This document shows, one piece after another, positions 33,740-42,098 of a stretch of 58,182 bases of DNA. Every line of letters starts with the position of its first letter. Positions within the stretch are counted from its first letter, which is position 1. The translations under genes and the position numbers were made by a program. The notes under the pieces are model-generated. The model did no database searches. It was given only the letters and a program-made list of their open reading frames with translations, and was not told the DNA's origin. Source of the stretch: Alistipes sp. (GTDB lineage Bacteria > Bacteroidota > Bacteroidia > Bacteroidales > Rikenellaceae); NCBI GenBank assembly GCA_022511295.1, contig JAFLRT010000004.1:1-58182 (forward strand), in the 5' to 3' direction.

Positions 33740-36166
33740 TTATGATTTATAGCGTTTGTACGATTTTAATATCCATATCGTTAAGGCAGCACCGGCAGCC
33801 AGCAGTATCGCTATCGAGAAGAGGAGCGTTATGCCGCTTACGACCCTCCAGTCGGGTGCGGCGAAGCGCCACTCTACGGTGTGCGTGCCGGCCGGCAGCT
33901 TCATGCCGCGCAAAATGTAATCCACACGGAAATATGGAGCCTCCTCTCCGTCTATGCAGGCCGTCCACCCCTTGTCATAGTATATCTCCGAGAAGACGGC
34001 AAGCGCTTCGTCGTCGGCCGTATATTCATATTTGAGATAGTTGGGTGCATACTCCGTCAGCGTTATCTCTCCCTTGCCGAAACAGCAGCCGTCGGGAACC
34101 TCGTTTACCCTTTTCGACCCCTTTATGACGGGTGATGCTACGGCTGTGGTCTTGGTATTTATACTTGACAGGGCATCTATCTCCTCTTGCGCCGTCGGCA
34201 GTTCGATAATCTCCTCGATAAACCATGCCGCACCGTTGGCCGTCTCGCGTATGTAGACGCCGCCGTCATTGTTCACGATTATATAGCGCGTATTGAGCAT
34301 ATCGAGTACGCCGTCGGGATTGTCTCCTGAAAGATAGGTATCGATAATATCCTGATAACGCGACAACTTCGCTCCGTGATAGCCGCCTACGGAACGATGG
34401 AAGTTCGATGTCGTGGCATCGTTGAACGGACTTACGGTCAGATTGTAGACCCTGTACCCGAGGTCGGTATCCTCCATAATCATCCTGTCGGACAGCGTCG
34501 GGGTTACATCCGTTTGCACGGCCTTGACAAACTTTGAGTGGGGCAGATAGCGCATATTCACAAGAGCCAGGTCTGCCGTAACCAATATAGCCGCCACAGC
34601 AATCATAACGCCGCGATTAAGTTTGCGGCAGGCATAGAGCAGCAGTGCTCCTGCGGTAAGAACTATAAACAGCAGCGAGCGCATGGCATCGACCGCCATA
34701 ATATGCGCACGCTCCCGAGCCATCGCCTCGGCGATATCGTAACTCTCAGTTGTCCCTCCAAGCATCTGCGCAGCATCAGCCTCTCCGAACTCGAAGAAGA
34801 GTTTTCCTGCGACGGCAAAGAGCAGACAGAGACCTCCTGTTACGCCTGCCGCCCACGCGACAGGCTCCAGCAACTTGCGACGCTCCTCGCGAGCCGTGTT
34901 CCAAACCTTCCACAAACCGAAACCCGCCATCAGCGGCAGCCCCCACTCCAGAACCACAAGCGACATCGATACCGTGCGGAACTTGTTGTACATCGGCAGG
35001 TATTTGAAGCACAGACGCGAGAAAAACTCGAAGTTGTGTCCCCATGATAGCAGCAGCATAAAGAACATCGAACCCAAAAGCCACCAACGGTTGCGACCGC
35101 TTGCAAGCAGCGCACCCAGCAGCGCGAGAAATATTATGGCAGCACCTATGTAAGTCGGTCCTGCGGTAAACGGCTGCGTACCCCAGTATGTGGGGATGGT
35201 TGTTGCATGCCGCCGGTCGTAATGCGCTCTCTGCAAAGCCTTTCCTACGGCATCGCTCGGCTTGAAGGTTGTCGTTGAACTGCCGCCCATAAGGTCTGGT
35301 ATAAGCATATTCCAACTCTCGCCTATGCCGTAACTCCATGCTGTGGCGTACTCAAAGTCGAGACCTTCGCCGGTCGGTTTTCCGTCCGTCTTCTCTGCAG
35401 CGAGTTCCGAACCGCCGCGAATGGTGTCGGGCGAGTGCTGCGAGGTGTACCACAGAGGGGCGAAGTTGGAACCTGCCGCCGCTATGCCGGCCGTTATCAG
35501 TATCGCCGTGCGTATGGCGAAATCCTTAAGCATTTTCCCGCGCACGGAGAAGACCAACTCGCTAATCCACAACCCTGCGGCGGCTATAAGAAAGTAGTAT
35601 GTTATCTGCGGATGATTGGCTCCTATCTCAAGCGAGGCAAAGAGTGCCGTCAGCACTCCTCCCGCGAGTTTGTTGCCGCGCAGCGTAACGTATATGCCGC
35701 CGAACATCAGCGGTGCATATACCAATGCCCACATCTTCGTTACATGCCCGGCACCTATTATGAGGAAGAAGTATGTGGAGAGTCCGTATGCCAATGCCGG
35801 CACCATTCCCACCCAGGGCGAGATGCCGAACATCATCATCATGACCCACATGGCCACCATCGCGAAGAAGATGAATGACATAGGCGTACTTATAACCTTG
35901 ACAATCTGCCCGATGCTGTTTTTGACTGCCTGCGAGGGGTATTTTACGTTTATAAGATATGCCGGCATACCGCCGAACATGGCACCTGTCCATTGCGCAT
36001 CCTCGCCCGTAGCCTCGCGGTGCTGGCGTATATCGCGCCACATGGCGTCGTACTGCTGCACGTCGTGCTGCGGCAGAACTTTGCCTTCGAACTGCGGTGA
36101 GAAGCAGCCGGCGCTGACGCACCAGAAAACCGCAAGCGGAACGATGTACTGAAGCGCTTTTCGCAT
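33740..36166 (-). CDS. YfhO family membrane protein
   Basis: An 808-residue polytopic protein. It has about a dozen membrane helices, an extracytoplasmic loop after helix 1 holding PQHDVQQYDAMW, and a large C-terminal soluble part ending in one helix. YfhO proteins belong to the GT-C-like membrane glycosyltransferases, with LtaS-related glycolipid work known in Firmicutes; the substrate in Bacteroidota is not known. Start at 36166 gives the usual MRKALQYIVPL. ATG 36199 is also possible, as both lie after the -7 box. A polyprenyl synthase gene is divergent. Confidence 0.85.
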   Translation of the reverse strand: MRKALQYIVPLAVFWCVSAGCFSPQFEGKVLPQHDVQQYDAMWRDIRQHREATGEDAQWTGAMFGGMPAYLINVKYPSQAVKNSIGQIVKVISTPMSFIFFAMVAMWVMMMMFGISPWVGMVPALAYGLSTYFFLIIGAGHVTKMWALVYAPLMFGGIYVTLRGNKLAGGVLTALFASLEIGANHPQITYYFLIAAAGLWISELVFSVRGKMLKDFAIRTAILITAGIAAAGSNFAPLWYTSQHSPDTIRGGSELAAEKTDGKPTGEGLDFEYATAWSYGIGESWNMLIPDLMGGSSTTTFKPSDAVGKALQRAHYDRRHATTIPTYWGTQPFTAGPTYIGAAIIFLALLGALLASGRNRWWLLGSMFFMLLLSWGHNFEFFSRLCFKYLPMYNKFRTVSMSLVVLEWGLPLMAGFGLWKVWNTAREERRKLLEPVAWAAGVTGGLCLLFAVAGKLFFEFGEADAAQMLGGTTESYDIAEAMARERAHIMAVDAMRSLLFIVLTAGALLLYACRKLNRGVMIAVAAILVTADLALVNMRYLPHSKFVKAVQTDVTPTLSDRMIMEDTDLGYRVYNLTVSPFNDATTSNFHRSVGGYHGAKLSRYQDIIDTYLSGDNPDGVLDMLNTRYIIVNNDGGVYIRETANGAAWFIEEIIELPTAQEEIDALSSINTKTTAVASPVIKGSKRVNEVPDGCCFGKGEITLTEYAPNYLKYEYTADDEALAVFSEIYYDKGWTACIDGEEAPYFRVDYILRGMKLPAGTHTVEWRFAAPDWRVVSGITLLFSIAILLAAGAALTIWILKSYKRYKS

Positions 36167-36220
36167 CAAGCCGCCATAATTAACCTTCAATCGAATCATA
36201 CCAATACGGATATATAGCGC

Positions 36221-36228
36221 CAAAGATA
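36221..36228 (-). promoter_or_regulatory. -7 box of the yfhO-ftsX-uppP operon
   Basis: TATCTTTG on the minus strand. It excludes the in-frame ATG at 36259 as start. It is 45 bp from the divergent -7 box of the polyprenyl synthase gene. Confidence 0.55.
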
Positions 36229-36272
36229 CGAAAAAACATCGAGTTGCGATATGCCGCAATGCGAAAAATGTT

Positions 36273-36280
36273 TATATTTG
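36273..36280 (+). promoter_or_regulatory. -7 box of the polyprenyl synthase gene
   Basis: TATATTTG, about 31 bp before ATG 36311. Confidence 0.55.
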
Positions 36281-36310
36281 CGGAACAAACGTGCAATAAT
36301 GCGAAATTAA

Positions 36311-37294
36311 ATGGTCTCAATAGATACTATCCGCACCCCGATAAAGCCCCAGCTTGAGGAGTTCGATGCCTTTGTGCGCAGTTGCTTCGGCGGCGGCAAG
36401 GGTCTGCTGGGTCAGATGCTCGAGCATGTACTGTCGTCGCGCGGCAAAGGTCTGCGACCGACGATTGTGCTTCTGACGGCGGCGCTTCACTCTGCCGGCG
36501 GTGTCGGCAGGCGAACACATCTTGCGGCGCTTATGACCGAGATGATACATCTTGCCTCGCTTATACACGACGACGTTATCGACTCCTCGGATATGCGTCG
36601 CGGCCGTGCTTCGGTCAATGCCCTGTGGCAGTCGCATAATGCGGTGCTTGTGGGCGATTATATCCTTTCGCGCACGATGGAGATTGGAATGTCGAGCGGT
36701 CAGTACGACCTGGTGTCGCATATAATACGTGCCGTGTCGATTCTCTGCGAGGGCGAGATTATGCAGGGCGACCACGCAAGCCGCAGAGATGCTTCGCGGG
36801 AGGCCTATTTTGAGATAATATATAAGAAGACGGCAACTCTTATAGGCGTCAGCGCCTCTGCCGGTGCATTGTCGGCAGGCGCTTCAGCCGAAAAAGTGGA
36901 CGCTATGCGCCGTTTCGGCGATGCTGTTGGAATGGCATTCCAGATAGGCGACGATATACTCGACTATACGGCTTCGTCATCGGTTACGGGCAAACCGTCG
37001 CTCGGTGATTTGCGTGAGGGAAAGGTTACTCTGCCGCTTATCGAGGTTATAGAGAGCGCCGACGAGGCGTTGCGAAATGAGATACTGGCTGCGCTGCCTC
37101 TGTGTGCCGATGATGAGAACAAGAGGGAGTTCGTCCGCTCGGCTGTTATCCGCGAGGGCGGCGTGGAGCGGGCAAGGGAGGTTATGAAGTCATATCTCGG
37201 GCGCGCCATGTCGCTGCTTGCGCCGTATGAGCCGTCGCCAGTCAGAGATGCTCTCGTGCAGTTGTGCGCTTATGTCGCCGAAAGGGAACGATAG
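36311..37294 (+). CDS. Polyprenyl diphosphate synthase
   Basis: A 327-residue trans-prenyltransferase. The first Asp-rich motif is LIHDDVIDSSDMRRG and the second is QIGDDILDYTAS. GKGLRP near the start binds isopentenyl diphosphate. Small-side residues before the first motif (MTEMIHLAS) do not look blocking, so a medium or long chain product is likely, such as the side chain of menaquinone. The exact chain length cannot be read. It is divergent from the YfhO operon. Confidence 0.9.
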   Translation: MVSIDTIRTPIKPQLEEFDAFVRSCFGGGKGLLGQMLEHVLSSRGKGLRPTIVLLTAALHSAGGVGRRTHLAALMTEMIHLASLIHDDVIDSSDMRRGRASVNALWQSHNAVLVGDYILSRTMEIGMSSGQYDLVSHIIRAVSILCEGEIMQGDHASRRDASREAYFEIIYKKTATLIGVSASAGALSAGASAEKVDAMRRFGDAVGMAFQIGDDILDYTASSSVTGKPSLGDLREGKVTLPLIEVIESADEALRNEILAALPLCADDENKREFVRSAVIREGGVERAREVMKSYLGRAMSLLAPYEPSPVRDALVQLCAYVAERER

Positions 37295-37398
37295 CGTGAT
37301 AGAGCAATGACGTAAGACGGGAAATCATAAATTGTAAATAATAAATTGAAAATAGCCGATAACCAAATTATTAACCAATAAACAAATATTATCGAATT

Positions 37399-38994
37399 AT
37401 GGAAAATGTTCAGAAAAAGAGCTATGCGTTGCCTATTGCGGTGATGTTTGCGCTCTTCTTTATGATTGCGTTCGTTACGAACTTCGCAGGTTCTATGGGC
37501 GTTATCGTAAAAAATCAGTTCGGAGCAAGCAACGCGCTTTCGCAGCTCGGTACGCTGGCCAACTTTATCGCTTATGCCTTTATGGGTATACCTGCCGGTA
37601 TTATTCTCAAGCGCAAGGGTTATAAGTTTACCTCTCTGGCAGCCGTTACCGTCGGTTTTGTCGGTGTGGGTATTCAGTTCCTTTCGGGTTACGCAGAGTC
37701 GTTCCTCGTCTATGTGCTTGGTGCGTTCGTGGCAGGATTCTCGATGTGCCTTCTCAACATCGTTGTGAACCCGATGCTCAATACGTTGGGCGGCGGCGGC
37801 AACAAGGGCAATCAGCTTATTCAGCTCGGCGGCTCGTGCAACTCCATCGGTGCTACGCTGGCTCCCGTTCTTCTGGGTTACCTTATCGGCGGCTCTGTCG
37901 AGGATGCCAATGTGATGCAGGCTGCTCCCGCTATGATTATCGCTATGGCAATCTTCGCTCTGGCAGCGATTATCATCGCTCTTACGAAGATTCCCGAGCC
38001 TCATATGGAGACTGCCGAGGAGAGGGCTGCCCGCCTTGGCGGTAAGGTCAAGAAGGATAAATACGGTCCTATGTCGTTCCGCCACTTTGTTCTTGGAGCG
38101 GTTGCCATCTTCTTCTATGTAGGTATCGAAGTGGGTATCCCCAATATCGCCAACCTCTATATGACAACGCCTACGACCGAACAGGCACAGCAGACGATAG
38201 ACAAGTATCTTGCGCAGAACGTTGAGGCAGAGCCTGCAACCGAAGATGAGTCCGTGTTAGAGGAGGTAGTTGCCGAGGAGGCTGCTGCGGCTGAAGAGGC
38301 GGCTGTTGAAGGTGATGAAGCAGTAGTTGCCGTAGAGGAGGCTGTTGCTGACGATGTTGTCGTTGCTGAAGAAAATGCACCTGCAACCGAAGATGTTGAT
38401 GTTGAATCTGCTGAAGCGGTCGAGGATGATGTTGTAAGCGTTGAGAAATACCAAAAGGCTCTTGATGTTACCGGTGGTAAGGCTGTCCCGGGATTGGGTA
38501 TGGGTGCTGATATAGCAGGTCTGATTATCGCTGCATATTGGTTCCTTATGATGTGCGGTCGTCTTATAGGAAGCGCTCTCGGTGCAAAAATATCGAGCAA
38601 GAATATGCTTATAGGTGTAAGTACGCTGGCAACGCTCTTCGTGTTGTGCATTATGTTCGTTTCGTCAAGTACGAATCTGGCTATTCCGTTTACCGATTAT
38701 GTGGTACCGGCCAATTTGATATTTGTTGCGTTGTGCGGTCTCTGCACCTCGATTATGTGGGGTGGTATCTTCAACCTTGCGGCTGAAGGTCTTGGTAAAT
38801 ACACCCCTGCGGCTTCGGGTATCTTTATGGCAATGGTTTGCGGCGGCGGTATAATACCGGCGCTTCAGGGTCTGCTCGCCGACTTCGTAGGTTACATGAC
38901 CTCCTACTGGCTGATTGTCGCCTGCCTCTGCTACCTGCTCTTCTATGCGCTTGTGGGCTGCAAGAATGTAAACAAGGATATTCCTACCGAGTAA
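37399..38994 (+). CDS. MFS sugar transporter with an acidic periplasmic insert
   Basis: A 531-residue transporter of the FucP/GluP type. Helices 1-6 (FALFFMIAFVTNFAGSMG first), helix 7 (FVLGAVAIFFYVGIEVGIPN) and helices 8-12 are clear. Between helices 7 and 8, residues about 270-360 form an Ala/Glu/Val/Asp-rich insert absent from typical members of about 430 residues. Two exact copies of a 16-bp sequence (38233-38248 and 38380-38395), 147 bp apart, encode PATED twice. By FucP topology the loop faces the periplasm. Sugar specificity is unknown, but the next two genes point to an amino sugar. Confidence 0.85.
   Translation: MENVQKKSYALPIAVMFALFFMIAFVTNFAGSMGVIVKNQFGASNALSQLGTLANFIAYAFMGIPAGIILKRKGYKFTSLAAVTVGFVGVGIQFLSGYAESFLVYVLGAFVAGFSMCLLNIVVNPMLNTLGGGGNKGNQLIQLGGSCNSIGATLAPVLLGYLIGGSVEDANVMQAAPAMIIAMAIFALAAIIIALTKIPEPHMETAEERAARLGGKVKKDKYGPMSFRHFVLGAVAIFFYVGIEVGIPNIANLYMTTPTTEQAQQTIDKYLAQNVEAEPATEDESVLEEVVAEEAAAAEEAAVEGDEAVVAVEEAVADDVVVAEENAPATEDVDVESAEAVEDDVVSVEKYQKALDVTGGKAVPGLGMGADIAGLIIAAYWFLMMCGRLIGSALGAKISSKNMLIGVSTLATLFVLCIMFVSSSTNLAIPFTDYVVPANLIFVALCGLCTSIMWGGIFNLAAEGLGKYTPAASGIFMAMVCGGGIIPALQGLLADFVGYMTSYWLIVACLCYLLFYALVGCKNVNKDIPTE
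38221..38440 (+). repeat. Low-complexity acidic tract with a 16-bp direct repeat
   Basis: GAG/GAA, GCT/GCA and GTT/GTA codons alternate across the tract. The exact 16-bp repeat CCTGCAACCGAAGATG occurs at 38233 and 38380, a distance of 147 bp or 49 codons, so recombination between copies would stay in frame. Confidence 0.8.
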
Positions 38995-39015
38995 GGCTGT
39001 GCAAACTGCAAAATG

Positions 39016-39050
39016 AAATCCCCGTCCGCACCGGATGGGGATTTTTGTTT
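39016..39050 (+). terminator. Terminator of the MFS gene
   Basis: A 13-bp stem with one G-T pair (39016-39028 with 39032-39044), CAC loop, followed by a T-rich run that overlaps the next promoter's -33 box. Confidence 0.85.
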
Positions 39051-39080
39051 TGCATTTATGAAAACTTTTTTATAATTTTG
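39049..39080 (+). promoter_or_regulatory. Promoter of the NagB-like/PIG-L gene
   Basis: TTTG (39049-39052), exactly 20 bp, TAATTTTG (39073-39080). This is one of the best promoter matches in the window. Confidence 0.75.
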
Positions 39081-39166
39081 CCATAAGTAGCAACCTGTGC
39101 AAACGGATGCTCGAGCGCCTTGGCGGCGATATGTTTTTGAAAATATTGTATTATAGTAATATAGCT

Positions 39167-41089
39167 ATGAAAAGCAAGTATTCATTACCGAAGGACGGCG
39201 GATTGTGTCCCGAGGTTGCCCTGCACGATATAGTGCATCGCTATGAAAAGATTCCCACATCAATTTATAAAAGCGAGTATGACGGAGTGCAGTACGTTGC
39301 CGACGCCATTGTCAAGGCGGTAAACGAGCATGGCCGCAGTGCGAAACCCTTCGGGTTGTGTCTTACCACGGGTCGTACTCCGCTTGGTCTGTACCGTGAA
39401 CTTGTTGAGCGCTATGGTCGCGGCGAGGTCAGTTTCGCCAATGTAGCGGTATACAGTCTCGACGAGTTCTATCCCATAGGTGCGACGGAGCGTCAGAGCC
39501 GCAACTACCGCATACACGAGGATTTCCTCAACCATATCGACATCAAGCCCGAGAATGTGCATCTTCCCGACGGCGCCGTACCTATAAAAGATATATCGAG
39601 ATATTGTGCCGAGTATGACAAGATGGCATCGCCCATCAACCTTATGATAATAGGTATGGGCGAACTGGGTCAGATAGGCTTCAATGAGGCCGGCTCTTAT
39701 GCCAAGTCGCGCACACGCCTTGTTCAGTTGTCGTATAACTCGCGTCAGGTGCAGTCGGAGGCCTTCGGCGGTGTGAAGAATACGCCTGCGATGGCTATCA
39801 CGATGGGTATGAGTACCGTAGCGCGTGCTGAACGTATAATACTTATGGCGTGGGGCGAAGACAAAGCCGATGCCGTGCGCCGTGTCGTGGAGGGTGAGGT
39901 GACGGACCAGATACCTGCTTCGCATCTTCAGGGACACCCGGGCGTGGAGATTGTTGTGGATGAGAATGCTGCGCAGTTGCTCACCTGCGAGCAGACACCC
40001 TGGCTTGTGGGTCAGTGCAACTGGACTCCCAAGTTTATCCGCAAGGCTGTTGTGTGGCTCTGCGGCGTGGTGAACAAACCTATACTCAAACTCACCTATG
40101 ACGACTATGTAGAGAACTCGCTGGGCGACTTGCTCGAGGCTGCGGGTCCTTACGACCAGATAAATATTCGCGTATTCAACGACCTCCAGCATACCATTAC
40201 GGGCTGGCCGGGCGGCAAACCCAATGCCGATGACTCAACGCGTCCCGCTCCCTCGACACCATTCCCGAAGAGGGTCGTCATCTTCTCGCCTCACCCCGAT
40301 GACGATGTGATATCTATGGGCGGCACCTTCCACCGTCTTGTGCAGCAGGGTCATGATGTCCATGTGGCATACGAGACGTCGGGAAATGTGGCGGTGTACG
40401 ATGATGTCGTGCTTCAGAATATCGACACGGCACGCGAACTGGGCTACGGCGACCGTTTCGACGAGATAGAGAAGATTATCGCCGGCAAGCGTGCCGGAGA
40501 GCCTGAGCCGCGAGTGCTGCTCGACCTGAAAGGCGCTATACGTCGTGCCGAGGCGCGCGCTGCGTGCCGCACGCTGGGTCTCAACGACCGTACCAACGCT
40601 CACTTCCTCAACCTGCCGTTCTATGAGACGGGAGGTATCAAAAAGGGTGAACTCTCGCAGAAGGATATAGATATTATTGTAAAACTGCTGCGCGATGTGC
40701 AGCCGCACCAGATATACCTCGCAGGCGACCTTTCGGACCCTCACGGCACGCACAGAGTATGTGCGGAGGCTGTTCTGGCGGCGTTGGAGGTTGTCGATAA
40801 CGATGCCTGGGTCAAGGAGTGTCATATATGGCTTTACCGAGGTGCATGGCAGGAGTGGGATTTGGGTATGGTAGATATGGCCGTGCCTCTCAGCCCCGAC
40901 GAGATGATAAAGAAGCGCCACGCCATCTATCGCCACCTCTCGCAGAAGGATATTATGCCATTCCCGGGTGCCGACAAACGCGAGTTCTGGCAGAGAGCCG
41001 AGGAGCGCACGCAGAATACGGCACGCCAGTATGACAGCCTCGGTATGGCCGAGTATCAGGCTATCGAGGTCTTTGTAAAAATGAGATAA
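39167..41089 (+). CDS. NagB-like domain fused to a PIG-L/LmbE deacetylase
   Basis: A 640-residue two-domain protein. Residues about 30-280 match glucosamine-6-phosphate deaminase: LTTGRTPLGLY, the VYSLDEFYP active loop and a NagB-like C-terminal segment. In the catalytic stretch, however, IGMGELGQIGFNE has Leu167 and Gln169 where NagB has the Asp and His of GxGxDGHIAFNE. Residues about 365-600 form a PIG-L domain with the zinc motif SPHPDDD (His376) and DPHGTHR (His526, His529), typical of N-acetylglucosaminyl deacetylases. The first half may bind a sugar phosphate without deaminating it. An in-frame ATG at 39107 is the alternative start. An intact nagB follows after 21 bp. Confidence 0.88.
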   Translation: MKSKYSLPKDGGLCPEVALHDIVHRYEKIPTSIYKSEYDGVQYVADAIVKAVNEHGRSAKPFGLCLTTGRTPLGLYRELVERYGRGEVSFANVAVYSLDEFYPIGATERQSRNYRIHEDFLNHIDIKPENVHLPDGAVPIKDISRYCAEYDKMASPINLMIIGMGELGQIGFNEAGSYAKSRTRLVQLSYNSRQVQSEAFGGVKNTPAMAITMGMSTVARAERIILMAWGEDKADAVRRVVEGEVTDQIPASHLQGHPGVEIVVDENAAQLLTCEQTPWLVGQCNWTPKFIRKAVVWLCGVVNKPILKLTYDDYVENSLGDLLEAAGPYDQINIRVFNDLQHTITGWPGGKPNADDSTRPAPSTPFPKRVVIFSPHPDDDVISMGGTFHRLVQQGHDVHVAYETSGNVAVYDDVVLQNIDTARELGYGDRFDEIEKIIAGKRAGEPEPRVLLDLKGAIRRAEARAACRTLGLNDRTNAHFLNLPFYETGGIKKGELSQKDIDIIVKLLRDVQPHQIYLAGDLSDPHGTHRVCAEAVLAALEVVDNDAWVKECHIWLYRGAWQEWDLGMVDMAVPLSPDEMIKKRHAIYRHLSQKDIMPFPGADKREFWQRAEERTQNTARQYDSLGMAEYQAIEVFVKMR

Positions 41090-41110
41090 ACAGAAAAAAA
41101 AGAGATATTT

Positions 41111-41896
41111 ATGAGACTTATCATCAAACACGATGCCGAGGCCGTAGGTCGTTGGGCCGCAGAATATATCGCATCGAAAATCAATGCCCGCAAGGGGGAC
41201 AAGCCCTTTGTGCTGGGTCTTCCTACCGGTTCGACGCCGCTGCCGACCTACCGTGCGCTTGTTGAACTCTGCAAGGCAGGCAAGGTGTCGTTTGCAAATG
41301 TGGTAACATTCAATATGGATGAGTATGTGGGTCTTCCCGAGAGCCACCCCGAGAGCTACCACTCCTTTATGTGGAACAACTTCTTCAGCCATATAGATAT
41401 CAAGCCCGAGAATGTCAATATTCTCGACGGCAACGCAGCCGATTTGGCAGCCGAGTGCGAGCGCTATGAGCGTAAGATAGCCGCTGCGGGAGGTATCGAC
41501 CTCTTTATGGGCGGTGTAGGAGAGGACGGCCACCTGGCATTCAATGAGCCTTTCTCGTCGCTCACGTCGCGCACGCGTGTAAAGACGCTTACGCAGGATA
41601 CCATTATCGTTAATTCGCGTTTCTTCGGCGGCGATGTCAATCTGGTACCCAAGCAGGCGCTTACGGTAGGCGTCGGAACGGTTATGGATTCGCACGAGGT
41701 GCTGGTGCTGGCTACCGGACACAAAAAGGCCCGCGCATTGCAGCAGGCGGTTGAAGGCTCCGTAACGCACGCGTGGACCATTACGGCTCTGCAAAACCAC
41801 CCTAAAGGCATTATCGTATGCGACGAGCCTGCAACGATAGAACTCAAGGTTGGAACATACAACTACTTCAAGGATATCGAGAAGGATACTCTTTAG
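41111..41896 (+). CDS. nagB: Glucosamine-6-phosphate deaminase
   Basis: A 261-residue isomerase/deaminase converting glucosamine-6-phosphate to fructose-6-phosphate and ammonia. [16 protein letters not shown], the [10 protein letters not shown] loop and the complete catalytic stretch [14 protein letters not shown] are present, so this copy is active by sequence, unlike the first domain of the preceding gene. SRTRVKTLT supplies phosphate ligands. It lacks most of the C-terminal allosteric tail. It forms one operon with the fusion gene (21-bp gap). Confidence 0.95.
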   Translation: MRLIIKHDAEAVGRWAAEYIASKINARKGDKPFVLGLPTGSTPLPTYRALVELCKAGKVSFANVVTFNMDEYVGLPESHPESYHSFMWNNFFSHIDIKPENVNILDGNAADLAAECERYERKIAAAGGIDLFMGGVGEDGHLAFNEPFSSLTSRTRVKTLTQDTIIVNSRFFGGDVNLVPKQALTVGVGTVMDSHEVLVLATGHKKARALQQAVEGSVTHAWTITALQNHPKGIIVCDEPATIELKVGTYNYFKDIEKDTL

Positions 41897-41917
41897 GGTT
41901 TATACGGGCAGTATAAT

Positions 41918-42055
41918 GATTAAGCGGGAGCATAGGTTCTGAAAACCTTGCTCCCGCTTAATCGTAATGTTCGGCAAAGTCTGCAAGCCGCCTTTGTCCT
42001 CGCTTAATCGCAACGTTCGCGGGGCGATTAAGCGGTGCGCGCATCGCTCTGCGAT
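41918..42055. repeat. Cluster of GATTAAGCG hairpins
   Basis: The sequence GATTAAGCG and its complement occur four times as two hairpins: 41918-41932 with 41949-41963 (15-bp stem, extended by AGGTT/AACCT inside), and 42001-42011 with 42024-42034 (11-bp stem). The segments from 41956 and 42001 also form a near direct repeat of about 19 bp (CGCTTAATCGxAAxGTTCG). A third hairpin GCATCG/CGATGC follows at 42041-42057. There is no T-run after the first stem, so it is not a standard terminator. No coding sequence lies in 41897-42098. Confidence 0.75.
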
Positions 42056-42098
42056 GCATTTTCTTGCATTTTCAGGCGCTTTTTTGTTGGTAATTGCT

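Noticed and set aside
38157..38651. Ser/Thr/Ala-rich minus-strand frame resembling a surface adhesin
   Set aside because: It is the complement of the Glu/Ala/Val codons of the transporter insert, which reads as Ser/Thr/Ala-rich on the other strand.
40235..41800. A 521-codon open frame on the minus strand
   Set aside because: It is antisense to the NagB-like/PIG-L and nagB genes, both of which have clear motifs. Its translation is rich in His/Arg/Val without domain signals, as expected from the complementary frame of codon-biased genes.
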